DNA of 64,000 nucleotides from Microbacteriaceae bacterium 3FA27C10 (GTDB lineage: Bacteria; Actinomycetota; Actinomycetes; Actinomycetales; Microbacteriaceae): contig SCNI01000019.1 in the NCBI GenBank assembly GCA_005502775.1, forward strand, positions 1 through 64,000. The letters are read 5' to 3'. The notes under the pieces are model-generated. The model was not told the DNA's origin. It worked only from the letters and a program-made list of their open reading frames with translations, and searched no databases. Position numbers and translations under genes: made by a program. Shown here in pieces: positions 32,936-43,215 of the stretch (its first letter is position 1; every line of letters begins with the position of its first letter).

Positions 32936-34195
32936 ATGACGGCCACCGCAAAGCCCACCACCGCCGGAGTCGCCGCGGCGCCGAAGAAGCAGAACTCGAT
33001 CCTGCACCAGCCCAAGGCCGTCTGGGCCGTCGCCTTCGCCTGCGTGATCGCCTTCATGGGCATCGGCCTCGTCGATCCCATCCTCCCGGCCATCGCCGAG
33101 AGCCTGCACGCCACCCAGACCCAGACGAGCCTGCTCTTCACGAGCTACCTGCTCATCACCGGCTTCGCGATGCTCTTCACGAGCTGGATCTCCACTCGCA
33201 TCGGCGCCCGCAAGACGCTGCTGATCGGCCTCGCGCTGATCGTCGTCTTCGCCCTGCTGGCCGGGCTCTCCGGCAGCGTCGAGGCCGTCATCGGCTTCCG
33301 CGCCGGCTGGGGTCTCGGCAACGCCCTCTTCATCTCCACCGCGCTCGCCACCATCGTGGGCGCGGCGAGCGGAGGAGCGAGCTCGGCCATCATCCTGTAC
33401 GAGGCGGCCCTCGGTCTCGGCATCGCGATCGGCCCGCTGCTGGGTGGTCTGCTCGGTTCGATCAGCTGGCGCGGCCCGTTCTTCGGCACCTCGGTGCTGA
33501 TGGCCGTCGGCTTCATCGCCATCTTCGCCCTGATGAAGAAGGATGCACAGCGCCCGACGCCGACTCCGCTCTCGGCCCCCTTCAAAGCCCTGACGAGGCC
33601 CGCCCTCGCGGTTCTGGCCGTGGCAGCCCTGTTCTACAACATCGCCTTCTTCATCCTCCTCGCCTACACGCCGTTCCCGCTCGGTCTCTCGGCCATCGGC
33701 CTCGGGCTCACCTTCTTCGGCTGGGGGCTCGCGGTGGCGATCACCTCGGTCTGGGTGGCCCCGGCGCTCACCCGGCGCGTCCCGCGCACCCGCGTGCTCT
33801 GGGTGGTATTGCTGTTGCTCGCCGTGGATCTGGTGCTAGCCGGCGTGTTCATCGGGACGACGGCCGGCCTCATCGCCTGCGTGGTCGCGGGCGGCGCGCT
33901 GCTCGGCGTGATGAACACCGTGCTCACCGAGTCGGTCATGGCCGCGACCGAGCTGCCGCGCCCGGTGGCGTCGTCGGCCTACTCGGCCGTGCGGTTCATC
34001 GGAGGCGCCGTGGCTCCGCCGCTGGCGTCGCTCATCGCGGTGTGGTTCACCGCCGCGACGCCGTTCTACTTCGCGGCCGGATCGGCCGTCGTCGCCTCGC
34101 TCATCGTCATCCTCGGCCACCGCGCCATCGCGCACGTCGACCACGAAGAGGAAGACGAGATCGAAGAGGCTGAGGCGATCACCGCGGGGGAGTAG
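32936..34195 (+). CDS. MFS efflux transporter, DHA1-like
   Basis: A 419-aa major facilitator with 12 predicted transmembrane helices. The N-terminal part begins WAVAFACVIAFMGIGLVDPILPAIAESL, typical of drug:H+ antiporters, and the loop 2-3 motif A remnant is SWISTRIGARKTLL; motif C-like glycines are in YEAALGLGIAIGPLLGGLLG. The C-terminus is acidic. The start ATG lies one base after the MarR stop (TAG G ATG), so the two form an operon and expression is probably inducible by substrate. The exported compound is unknown. Confidence 0.9.
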   Translation: MTATAKPTTAGVAAAPKKQNSILHQPKAVWAVAFACVIAFMGIGLVDPILPAIAESLHATQTQTSLLFTSYLLITGFAMLFTSWISTRIGARKTLLIGLALIVVFALLAGLSGSVEAVIGFRAGWGLGNALFISTALATIVGAASGGASSAIILYEAALGLGIAIGPLLGGLLGSISWRGPFFGTSVLMAVGFIAIFALMKKDAQRPTPTPLSAPFKALTRPALAVLAVAALFYNIAFFILLAYTPFPLGLSAIGLGLTFFGWGLAVAITSVWVAPALTRRVPRTRVLWVVLLLLAVDLVLAGVFIGTTAGLIACVVAGGALLGVMNTVLTESVMAATELPRPVASSAYSAVRFIGGAVAPPLASLIAVWFTAATPFYFAAGSAVVASLIVILGHRAIAHVDHEEEDEIEEAEAITAGE

Positions 34196-34250
34196 ACCCC
34201 ACGGGCTCTCTTCCTACACGACGAGAAAGTTTGCGCATCCTGCAATAATT

Positions 34251-34267
34251 AGTTGATCTGCGTCAAC
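34251..34267. promoter_or_regulatory. Operator copy 1 upstream of the DHA2 efflux operon
   Basis: AGTTGATCTGCGTCAAC contains the palindrome GTTGA-N6-TCAAC. It is repeated in inverted orientation at 34280-34296 with 16 of 17 bases identical. Likely bound by the TetR or MarR protein encoded downstream. Confidence 0.6.
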
Positions 34268-34279
34268 AAGGGGTCTATC

Positions 34280-34296
34280 GTTGATGCAGATCAACT
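34280..34296. promoter_or_regulatory. Operator copy 2 upstream of the DHA2 efflux operon
   Basis: GTTGATGCAGATCAACT is the reverse complement of copy 1 except for one base. The two copies lie 29 bp apart centre to centre and sit 20-66 bp upstream of the GTG start, over the expected promoter. Confidence 0.6.
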
Positions 34297-34316
34297 TTCT
34301 TACTCCCAGGAGAACC

Positions 34317-36008
34317 GTGTCCCTCACAACCTCTGATGCCACTGCCACAGCGGTGGCCGCACCCCGCACGTCGCGGCGAGACGTGCTCGTGCCGCTGTCG
34401 GGCCTCCTGCTCGGCATGTTCGTGGCGATGCTCGCGAGCACCGTCGTGTCGAGCTCCCTGCCGAAGATCATCGGCGACCTCGGCGGCACCCAGGCCGGCT
34501 ACACCTGGGTCGTCACCGCGACCCTGCTGGCCACCACGGTGTCCACGCCCATCTGGGGCAAGCTCGCCGACCTCACGAACCGCAAGCTGCTCATCCAGCT
34601 CTCCCTCGTGATCTTCGTGGTGGGCTCGGCCCTCGCGGGCCTCGCCGCCAACACCGAGATGCTCATCTTCTTCCGCGTGCTCCAGGGACTCGGCGCCGGC
34701 GGCCTCACGGCCCTCGTGCAGGTCGTGATGGCCGACATCATCCCGCCGCGCGAACGCGGTCGCTACATGGGCCTGCTCGGCGCGGTGATGGCCGTCGCCA
34801 CGGTCGGCGGCCCGCTGCTCGGCGGCGTCATCACCGACTCCGCCGGCTGGCGCTGGAACTTCTACATCGCCGTGCCCTTCGCGGTGATCGCGATCATCGT
34901 GCTGCAGCGCACCCTGCACATCCCGACGCACAAGCGGAAGGTGCAGATCGACTACCTCGGCGCCGCGCTCATCGCCGCGGGCGTCTCGCTCCTGCTGATC
35001 TGGGTGACCCTCGCGGGCAACCAGTTCGAGTGGGGCTCGGCCATCTCCATCGTGATGGTGGTGGGTGCCGTCGTGCTGCTCGGCCTCGCGGTGCTCACCG
35101 AGCTCAAGGTGAAGGAGCCCATCATCCCGATGACGCTCTTCAAGAACCGCACCTTCTGGCTCGCCGTCATCGCCTCGATCTCCGTGGGTGTGGCGATGTT
35201 CGGCACGAGCGTGTTCCTCAGCCAGTACATGCAGCTGGCCCGGGGCAAGACCCCCACCGAATCGGGTCTGTACACGATCCCGATGATCGCGGGCGTGCTC
35301 GTCTCCTCGATCGTGATCGGCCAGGTCATCAGCCGCACCGGCAAGTGGAAGCGCTACATGGTGATCGGTTCGGTGCTGCTCACCATCGGGCTCGCCCTGA
35401 TGAGCACCATCCGCTACGACACGAGCTTCGGCCTGGTGTTCCTCTTCATGTTCGTGATGGGCGCCGGCGTGGGCATGGTGATGCAGAACCTCGTTCTCAT
35501 CGTGCAGAACGCGGTCGACCCGCGCCAGATCGGCACGGCCAGCGCCTCGGTGGCGTTCTTCCGGAGCCTCGGCGGCACCATCGGCGTGAGTGTGATGGGC
35601 GCCGTCCTCGGCAGCCGCATCACGACGCTGATCACCGACGGACTCGTGAAGCTGGGCGTCGATCCGAGCTCCGTGGGATCGCTCGACGGCGGCGGCATCC
35701 CGAACCTCAGCACACTGCCCGACCCGATGCGCATCCTGGTGGAGTCTGCCTACGGCGAGGCCGTGGGCGACGTCTTCCTCCTCGGCGTGCCGCTCGCCGT
35801 CATCTCGATCATCGCCATCGCCCTTCTGCCGAACCGCACGCTCGGCACCAAGACCTCGGTGGAGCAGATCGCCGAGAGCGAGGCCGCCACGCTCGTGGCC
35901 GTCGCCGGCGCCGAAGTGGCCGGCGACACGGTGAGCGAGGAGCTCGAAGACCAGGAGGCCCTCCTGGCCCGGGGCGACGGGCGGACCCAGGCCGAGAAGT
36001 TACGCTGA
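34317..36008 (+). CDS. MFS multidrug transporter, DHA2 (EmrB/QacA) family
   Basis: A 563-aa drug:H+ antiporter with 14 predicted transmembrane helices. Family motifs: LLGMFVAMLASTVVSSSLPKIIGDLGG at the start, TPIWGKLADLTNRK (motif A), and GPLLGGVITDSAGWRWNFYIAVPF (motif C region). A charged 60-residue cytoplasmic tail follows the last helix. The start is the GTG at 34317, with AGGAG 4 nt upstream; the frame extends to 34281 but only into the operator. It is first in a three-gene operon with a MarR and a TetR gene, and two operator copies precede it. Substrate unknown. Confidence 0.92.
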   Translation: MSLTTSDATATAVAAPRTSRRDVLVPLSGLLLGMFVAMLASTVVSSSLPKIIGDLGGTQAGYTWVVTATLLATTVSTPIWGKLADLTNRKLLIQLSLVIFVVGSALAGLAANTEMLIFFRVLQGLGAGGLTALVQVVMADIIPPRERGRYMGLLGAVMAVATVGGPLLGGVITDSAGWRWNFYIAVPFAVIAIIVLQRTLHIPTHKRKVQIDYLGAALIAAGVSLLLIWVTLAGNQFEWGSAISIVMVVGAVVLLGLAVLTELKVKEPIIPMTLFKNRTFWLAVIASISVGVAMFGTSVFLSQYMQLARGKTPTESGLYTIPMIAGVLVSSIVIGQVISRTGKWKRYMVIGSVLLTIGLALMSTIRYDTSFGLVFLFMFVMGAGVGMVMQNLVLIVQNAVDPRQIGTASASVAFFRSLGGTIGVSVMGAVLGSRITTLITDGLVKLGVDPSSVGSLDGGGIPNLSTLPDPMRILVESAYGEAVGDVFLLGVPLAVISIIAIALLPNRTLGTKTSVEQIAESEAATLVAVAGAEVAGDTVSEELEDQEALLARGDGRTQAEKLR

Positions 36009-36013
36009 GTGCT

Positions 36014-36462
36014 GTGAATTCCGAGCCGAGCCGAGCCGACTCCGCCCTCGCGATCGAGGGGGAGATGGCTCGGCTCGTGCGCGCGGTGCGCGTGATGATC
36101 CATGGCAACGCGCTGCGCTTCTCGCCTGAGGTGCAGCCCTCCGGCTACGCCGTGCTCCGGTACGTGATCGTGCACGGGCCCACTCCGCCGGGTGCCGTGA
36201 TCAACGGCCTCGGCATGGACAAGAGCGCCGTGAGCCGGCAGCTCCGCATCCTCAAGGACCTCGGGTTCGTCACGAGCGTCCCCGACCCCGACGACCGGCG
36301 CGCGAGCCTCTATGCTCCGACCGACGAGACCCTCGAGCGGATGGAGCGCCTGCGCCTCGAGATCAAGGCCGACTACTCCGGCATGCTCGACGACTGGTCC
36401 GACGACGACCTCGAGACCTTCGTGCGCCTGCTGGGTCTCTTCAACGACAGGATCGAGCGACG

Positions 36463-36466
<4 letters not shown>
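36014..36466 (+). CDS. MarR-family transcriptional regulator
   Basis: A 150-aa winged-helix regulator with the recognition region PPGAVINGLGMDKSAVSRQLRILKDLGFVTSVPDPDDRRASLYAPT (about 60-105). The GTG at 36014 is 5 bp after the stop of the efflux gene; an ATG at 36065 would cut off the first dimerisation helix. The TetR gene overlaps its stop. Two regulators of different families at the end of one efflux operon suggest layered control or an additional target elsewhere. Confidence 0.87.
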
Positions 36467-38428
<1,962 letters not shown>

Positions 38429-38449
38429 CGGCTCCCCGCCGCCCGGCCT

Positions 38450-38465
38450 GCCCTGACACCAGGGC
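38450..38465 (+). terminator. Short hairpin between eno and ftsB
   Basis: GCCCTG and CAGGGC form a 6-bp stem with a 4-nt loop in the 58-bp gap between eno and ftsB. It may attenuate transcription rather than stop it fully. Confidence 0.3.
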
Positions 38466-38486
38466 GACAGACCAGAGGTAGGCAGC

Positions 38487-39008
38487 ATGCGGCAGCGCAC
38501 ACCGGCATCGCGCCCCACGCGGGTGCCGGTTGCGCTGCCGCCGTCGTCTGCGGGCCAGGCGGCGCCCGCGCACTGGCTGCGGAGCATCCGGTTCTCGGGC
38601 TTCACGGTGCTCATGTTCGTGGTGATCGTGATGTTCGTGGTGATCGTGGCGCCGGGCCTCCGGGTCTACATCGAGCAACGGCAGCAACTCGCGCAGCTGC
38701 ACGCGGCCGTCGATTCGCAGACCGCCGCGAACAACGACCTCACCACCCAGATCGCCCGGTGGAACGACCCGGCCTACATCAAGGCCGAAGCGCGCGACCG
38801 GCTCTACTACGTGATGCCGGGGGAGACGAGCTTCCTCATCATCGACGACGTTCCCGCCGCCGACTCGGGAACGCCCGCGCCGGTGAGCGGCAGCATCACC
38901 ACCACGAACGTCGACTGGCTCTCCTCGCTCTTCGCCTCGGGCGTGACGGCCGGCCTCTCCACCCAGACCCCCGACCAGCTGCAGACGAACGGAGTGGTGC
39001 TGCCATGA
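38487..39008 (+). CDS. ftsB: FtsB/DivIC-family septum formation initiator
   Basis: A 173-aa bitopic membrane protein of the cell-division machinery. After a Pro-rich cytoplasmic region comes one transmembrane segment (FTVLMFVVIVMFVVIVAPGL, about 38-57), then a short coiled coil (QRQQLAQLHAAVDSQTAANNDLTTQIARW) and the motif ARDRLYYVMPGE, which is conserved in DivIC/FtsB. The tail is Ser/Thr-rich. It lies between eno and the DUF501 gene, whose start overlaps its stop, matching the conserved actinobacterial cluster. Confidence 0.9.
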   Translation: MRQRTPASRPTRVPVALPPSSAGQAAPAHWLRSIRFSGFTVLMFVVIVMFVVIVAPGLRVYIEQRQQLAQLHAAVDSQTAANNDLTTQIARWNDPAYIKAEARDRLYYVMPGETSFLIIDDVPAADSGTPAPVSGSITTTNVDWLSSLFASGVTAGLSTQTPDQLQTNGVVLP

Positions 39009-39520
39009 CGACACCCCCGTTCGAGCCGGCCAGCGAGCGCGACCTGGCCGTCGCCTCCGCCCAGCTCGGCCGCCCCGTGCGCAACGTGCTCGGCATCGCC
39101 GCGCGCTGCGTGTGCGGCAATCCCACCGTGGTGGCCACCGCGCCTCGCCTCGCCGACGGCACTCCGTTCCCCACCCTCTACTACCTCTCGCACCCGGCTG
39201 CCACCGCGGCGATGAGCGACCTCGAGGCCGAGCACGTGATGGTGGAGCTGCAGGATGCGCTCGCCGGCGAAGAGCTCCAGGCCGCCTACACCGCGGCCCA
39301 CCAGGCCTACCTCGCCGATCGCGCGCACTTCGGCGAGGTGCCGGAGATCGCCGGTATCTCGGCGGGCGGGATGCCCGCGCGCGTCAAGTGCCTGCACGCG
39401 CTGGCGGCGCACTCCCTGGCCGCGGGCCCCGGCGTGAACCCCATCGGCGATCTCGCCCTCGAGCGCGGCGACTGGTCGCCGCTCGTCTGCGAGTGCGTCG
39501 ACTACGCGATCGACGTGTGA
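39005..39520 (+). CDS. DUF501 domain-containing protein
   Basis: A 171-aa cytosolic protein of unknown function, found almost always beside ftsB and eno in actinobacteria. Conserved features are RCVCGNPTVVATAPRLADGTPFPTLYYL at about 34-61, GISAGGMPARVKCLHALAAHSLA with an invariant-looking Cys/His, GVNPIGDLAL, and a C-terminal CEC motif. The Cys and His residues could bind metal; this is inference. The ATG overlaps the ftsB stop (ATGA) and its own stop overlaps the next gene. Confidence 0.88.
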   Translation: MTTPPFEPASERDLAVASAQLGRPVRNVLGIAARCVCGNPTVVATAPRLADGTPFPTLYYLSHPAATAAMSDLEAEHVMVELQDALAGEELQAAYTAAHQAYLADRAHFGEVPEIAGISAGGMPARVKCLHALAAHSLAAGPGVNPIGDLALERGDWSPLVCECVDYAIDV

Positions 39521-40821
39521 TGTCTGGGCGCCGGTCCGCGCATCCCTCGGCTCCCCGGCGCCGCCGCGCATCCTGGGTCGCCGTCGTCGTGCTCGTGACG
39601 GCGGTCGCGACCGTCGGTGCCCTCTGGCCGTTCGACACCGTCGGGCCGCTCGGGGCGGTGCCCGCTGCCCGGGCCGACTCGATCCGCGACATGGAGTACT
39701 GGCTGAGCGACTACGGCTACACCGCGGCGTGGGCCGAGACGCGCGGGGCCGGGGCGACGGTCGCAGTGATCGATACCGGTGTCGACGGCAGCGTGGCGGA
39801 GCTCAAGGGCGCCGTGGTCGACGGAACGGATGTCTCGGGCATCGGCTCCTCCGACGGCCAGACCCCGGTCGGCGACGTGCCCGACCACGGCACCATGGTG
39901 GCCTCTCTCATCGCGGGCCGTGGCTCGGGCGTCGGCAGCGGCGTGCTGGGAGTGGCGCCCGAGGCCTCGCTGCTGTCGATCTCGGTGGCCCTCAGCACCG
40001 GCTCGGTCGACTCCGACCAGCAGATCGCGCGAGCCGTGCGCTGGGCCGTCGATCACGGCGCCGACGTCATCAACATGTCGCTCACGCGCAACAGTCTCGA
40101 CTGGCCGGCGAGTTGGGACGACGCCTTCTCCTATGCCTTCGCCCACGACGTCGTGGTGGTGGCAGCCGCGGGCAACCGAGGGAGCGGCACCACCGAGGTC
40201 GGCGCGCCGGCGACCATCCCGGGGGTCGTGGCGGTCGGTGGAGTGAATCAGCAGGGCGAGGCGAGCGCCGATGATTCGTCGCAGGGGATCTCGATCGCCG
40301 TGGCCGCACCGAGCGAGCAGCTCGTGGGCGTGGTGCCGGGCGGCGGCTACGTGCTCTGGAGCGGCACCTCGGGAGCCACGCCCCTCGTGAGCGGGCTGGC
40401 TGCGCTCGTGCGCTCCGCGCATCCGGAGCTCAGTGCGAACGACGTCATCCAGCGCATCATCGCCACGGCCGCCCCCAAGGGATCCCCGGTGCCCGGGCCT
40501 CTCTACGGCTACGGGCTCGTGGATGCCGCGGCCGCGGTCTCGGCCGACGTCGCGCCGGTCTCCGCGAACCCGCTGGGCGACCTCGGTGCCTGGATCGCGA
40601 CGTACCGGCCCGGCTCCGGTACGACCTCGATCGACACCCTCGTCGTCCCGCCGCCCGACGCCTCTCCGACGCCGACGCCGGCCGCTTCGGCCGCGCGACC
40701 CGAGGTGTACAATCTCATTCAATGGGCGGTGCCGCTGGGGCTCCTGCTCGGGTTCCTCATCCTCATGGCGACATCGGCCATCGGAGCGGTCTCGCATTTC
40801 AGAGGGCTGCTTCGCAAGTAG
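39520..40821 (+). CDS. Membrane-anchored S8 (subtilisin/mycosin-like) serine peptidase
   Basis: A 433-aa exported protease. An N-terminal signal/anchor (about 18-38) follows a basic stretch. The catalytic triad is complete: Asp85 in VIDTGVDG, His123 in DHGTMVAS, Ser284 in SGTSGATPLVSG, with oxyanion Asn219 in AAAGN. A Pro/Ser/Thr linker leads to a C-terminal transmembrane segment (WAVPLGLLLGFLILMATSAIGAV), the layout of type VII secretion mycosins, although no ESX genes occur here. The ATG overlaps the DUF501 stop (TGATG), so it belongs to the ftsB operon and may act at the cell surface during envelope growth. Substrate unknown. Confidence 0.9.
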   Translation: MSGRRSAHPSAPRRRRASWVAVVVLVTAVATVGALWPFDTVGPLGAVPAARADSIRDMEYWLSDYGYTAAWAETRGAGATVAVIDTGVDGSVAELKGAVVDGTDVSGIGSSDGQTPVGDVPDHGTMVASLIAGRGSGVGSGVLGVAPEASLLSISVALSTGSVDSDQQIARAVRWAVDHGADVINMSLTRNSLDWPASWDDAFSYAFAHDVVVVAAAGNRGSGTTEVGAPATIPGVVAVGGVNQQGEASADDSSQGISIAVAAPSEQLVGVVPGGGYVLWSGTSGATPLVSGLAALVRSAHPELSANDVIQRIIATAAPKGSPVPGPLYGYGLVDAAAAVSADVAPVSANPLGDLGAWIATYRPGSGTTSIDTLVVPPPDASPTPTPAASAARPEVYNLIQWAVPLGLLLGFLILMATSAIGAVSHFRGLLRK

Positions 40822-40863
40822 TAGCCTGTACCCAGGCCCCTGTACTGAGGAGATCGTTTCACT

Positions 40864-42387
40864 GTGCCCAAGATCCTGATTGTCGGCGGCGGCTACGCCG
40901 GTTTCTACACTGCATGGAAGCTGGAGAAGTGGCTTCGCTCCGGTGAGGCCGAGGTCACGGTGGTCGACCCGCTGCCGTACATGACCTACCAGCCGTTCCT
41001 GCCGGAGGTCGCGGCCGGGTCGATCGAGCCTCGTCACGCCGTCGTCGGCATCCGTCGCCACCTCAAGAAGACCCGCGTCATCGCGGGCAAGGTGACCTCG
41101 GTGAGCCACGACTCGAAGACCGCCACGATCACCCCCGTGGCCGGTGAGCCGTGGGAGGAGACGTACGACCAGATCGTCATCACCGCGGGCGCCGTGTCGC
41201 GCACCTTCCCGATCCCCGGCGTGGCCGACGAGGCCATCGGCCTCAAGACCATCGAGGAGGCGACCGCCATCCGCGACCGCATCCTCACCAACTTCGACAA
41301 GGCCGCCCAGCTGCCGGCCGGCCCTGAGCGCGACCGCCTGCTGACGGTCGTCGTGGTGGGCGGCGGGTTCGCGGGCATCGAGGTCTTCGCCGAGCTGCGC
41401 TCCTTCGTGACCGCGCTGCTCGACAGCTACCCCGAGATCGGTTTCGAGGACACCCACTTCCACCTCATCGAGGCGATGGGCCGCATCATGCCCGAGGTGA
41501 GCCTGCCCACCTCGCTCTGGGTCATCAAGAACCTCGCCGAGCGAGGTGCCCAGGTGCACCTCGACACGCAGCTCAAGTCCGCCGTCGGCGGCGTCATCGA
41601 GCTGTCGACCGGCGAGAGCTTCGAGAGCGACCTCATCATCTGGACGGCGGGCGTCATGGCCACGCCCGACATCAAGAACTACGGTCTGCCGATCGAGGAG
41701 CGCGGGCGCCTGCGCGTGCGCGCCGACCTTCGGGTCGAGGGCGACGACGGCATCGTCGAGGGCGCCTGGGGCGCCGGCGACGTGTCGGCCGTGCCCGACC
41801 TCACGGGCGGCGGCGTCGGCGGCTTCTGCGTGCCGAACGCCCAGCACGCCGTGCGTCAGGGGAAGCTGCTCGCGAAGAACATCGTCGCCACCTTGCGCGG
41901 CGAGGGCGTTCGCGACTACTTCCACAAGAACATGGGTGCGGTCGCCGGTCTCGGCCTCGGCATCGGCGTGTTCCAGTCGGGCAAGATCGCGCTCAAGGGC
42001 CTGCCGGCCTGGTTCGCGCACCGTGGCTACCACGGCCTGGCGATGCCCTCGTGGGAGCGCAAGTTCCGCGTGATCTGGGGCTGGGTGAACAACTTCTTCC
42101 TCGGCCGTGACAACGTCTCGCTCGAGGCGCGTGTCGAGCCGCGTGCGGCATTCGAGAAGTGGGCGGCGCGTCCGCGTCCGGCTGCTCCGGCTGTGGATGC
42201 TCCGGCTGCGCAGGCCGCACCCGCTCCTGCCGCTGCGGCTCCGGCCGAGAAGGAGGCGCCCGTGCTCGTCGGCGCCCCGGCATCCGCCCCGGCCGCCGAG
42301 GCCGTCGCTGACGCCGAGGCCGCGCCGGCCAAGGCGCCGCGCACCACCAAGGCCCGCGCCCCGAAGGCTGCTCCCACCGCGGAGTAG
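40864..42387 (+). CDS. ndh: Type II NADH dehydrogenase (NAD(P)/FAD-dependent oxidoreductase)
   Basis: A 507-aa peripheral membrane flavoprotein that passes electrons from NADH to quinone without proton pumping. The FAD site is ILIVGGGYAGFYTAWKLE near the N-terminus; the NADH site is VVVVGGGFAGIEVFAELR (about 160). AWGAGDVSAVP and the membrane-associated C-terminal segment (about 370-430) fit NDH-2. Residues from about 435 form an Ala/Pro-rich tail with basic repeats at the very end. The GTG start has TGAGGAG upstream. A strong hairpin follows the gene. Confidence 0.92.
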   Translation: MPKILIVGGGYAGFYTAWKLEKWLRSGEAEVTVVDPLPYMTYQPFLPEVAAGSIEPRHAVVGIRRHLKKTRVIAGKVTSVSHDSKTATITPVAGEPWEETYDQIVITAGAVSRTFPIPGVADEAIGLKTIEEATAIRDRILTNFDKAAQLPAGPERDRLLTVVVVGGGFAGIEVFAELRSFVTALLDSYPEIGFEDTHFHLIEAMGRIMPEVSLPTSLWVIKNLAERGAQVHLDTQLKSAVGGVIELSTGESFESDLIIWTAGVMATPDIKNYGLPIEERGRLRVRADLRVEGDDGIVEGAWGAGDVSAVPDLTGGGVGGFCVPNAQHAVRQGKLLAKNIVATLRGEGVRDYFHKNMGAVAGLGLGIGVFQSGKIALKGLPAWFAHRGYHGLAMPSWERKFRVIWGWVNNFFLGRDNVSLEARVEPRAAFEKWAARPRPAAPAVDAPAAQAAPAPAAAAPAEKEAPVLVGAPASAPAAEAVADAEAAPAKAPRTTKARAPKAAPTAE

Positions 42388-42416
42388 TCCCCGGGCGTTC
42401 ACGTCCCCGTCGTCGC

Positions 42417-42458
42417 GCGCCGCGCATCCGGTCGATTTCCGCTCCGGATGCGCGGCGC
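42417..42458 (+). terminator. Terminator hairpin after ndh
   Basis: A perfect 15-bp stem (core GCCGCGCATCCGG with CCGGATGCGCGGC) and a 12-nt loop, 30 bp after the ndh stop and about 90 bp before the tRNA gene. No T-tract. Both arms contain the frequent GCATCC/GGATGC word. Confidence 0.7.
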
Positions 42459-42547
42459 CGCTGTCTGCGGCCGTGCCGGCGCTACGATGGGGGACGCCCT
42501 GCGCCGGGGTCTCCGGAGCTCCGGCCCGGTGAGACGGGCGCACCCGG

Positions 42548-42621
42548 GCCCCCATAGCCCAATCGGCAGAGGCAGGCGACTTAAAATCGTCCCAGTCTGG
42601 GTTCGAGTCCCAGTGGGGGTA
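42548..42621 (+). tRNA. tRNA-Leu, anticodon UAA, short variable loop
   Basis: A full cloverleaf of 74 nt: acceptor arms GCCCCCA and TGGGGGT (one terminal G-U), a 3-bp D stem with AATCGGCAGA loop as in bacterial tRNA-Leu, anticodon stem GGCGA/TCGTC with loop CTTAAAA (anticodon TAA at 42582-42584), a 5-nt variable loop (42592-42596), T stem CTGGG/CCCAG with TTCGAGT, and discriminator A. CCA is not encoded. Ordinary tRNA-Leu has a long variable arm; here it is missing, though the D arm, anticodon and A73 all point to leucine. Confidence 0.85.
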
Positions 42622-42696
42622 CGGCCGATCTGAACTCTCGGCGACGCGTCATGGTCTCCCTGCGACAGATCGTGCGCGATCGGCGCGATCTCCCGC

Positions 42697-43215
42697 CTAG
42701 GAGCCGGACACAGTGCTGCGGCGTTCGATGAGGATGGTGTCTCGCCATCGGCCGCCCCACGGGCCGTAGGTCATGAGGGCGATGCCTTCGCGGGTGCCGA
42801 TGCGGCGGAAACCAGCCCGGTCGTGGAGGGTGAGGCTGGCGACATTCTCGGGGAAGATGCTGGATTGGATCGTCCAGATTCCTGCGCGGTCGGCTGCGGC
42901 GATGAACGCGTCGACGAGTCGTCGTCCGATGCCCTGCCCGGACGCGGCGGGGGAGACGTAGACGGAGTGTTCGACCACCCCGCGGTAGACATCGCGAGCG
43001 GATACAGGAGATGCGGCGACCCAGCCGACGATGGAGCCGGCGTAGTCAACCGCGACCAGGCGGCCGGCGTCGAGCTTGCCGGCGTCGAATTGCTCCCACC
43101 GCGGTGGTTCGGCCTCGAAAGTAGCATTGCCGGTGTCGATCCCGGCGCGGTAGATCGTCTCGACGGCCGGCCAGTCGGCTGCGGTCATCGGCCGGATCGT
43201 CAGTGTTTCGGTCAT
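42697..43215 (-). CDS. arsN1: GNAT acetyltransferase, phosphinothricin/arsinothricin acetyltransferase-like
   Basis: A 172-aa GNAT-fold enzyme of the phosphinothricin N-acetyltransferase (PAT) group. The acetyl-CoA loop is VYVSPAASGQGIGRRLVDAFIAAA (about 88-111), and TIRPMTAADWPAVETIYRAGIDTGNATFE is the typical PAT start. PAT-like proteins inside arsenic operons (ArsN1) acetylate the organoarsenical antibiotic arsinothricin. Its ATG overlaps the arsR stop, placing it in the arsR transcript, so this function is the best inference; methionine sulfoximine or phosphinothricin could also be substrates. It is the island gene closest to the tRNA. Confidence 0.8.
   Translation of the reverse strand: MTETLTIRPMTAADWPAVETIYRAGIDTGNATFEAEPPRWEQFDAGKLDAGRLVAVDYAGSIVGWVAASPVSARDVYRGVVEHSVYVSPAASGQGIGRRLVDAFIAAADRAGIWTIQSSIFPENVASLTLHDRAGFRRIGTREGIALMTYGPWGGRWRDTILIERRSTVSGS

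Noticed and set aside
40826-40850. Direct repeat CCTGTAC upstream of ndh
   Set aside because: Only 7 bp, two copies, no symmetry; within chance for this length.
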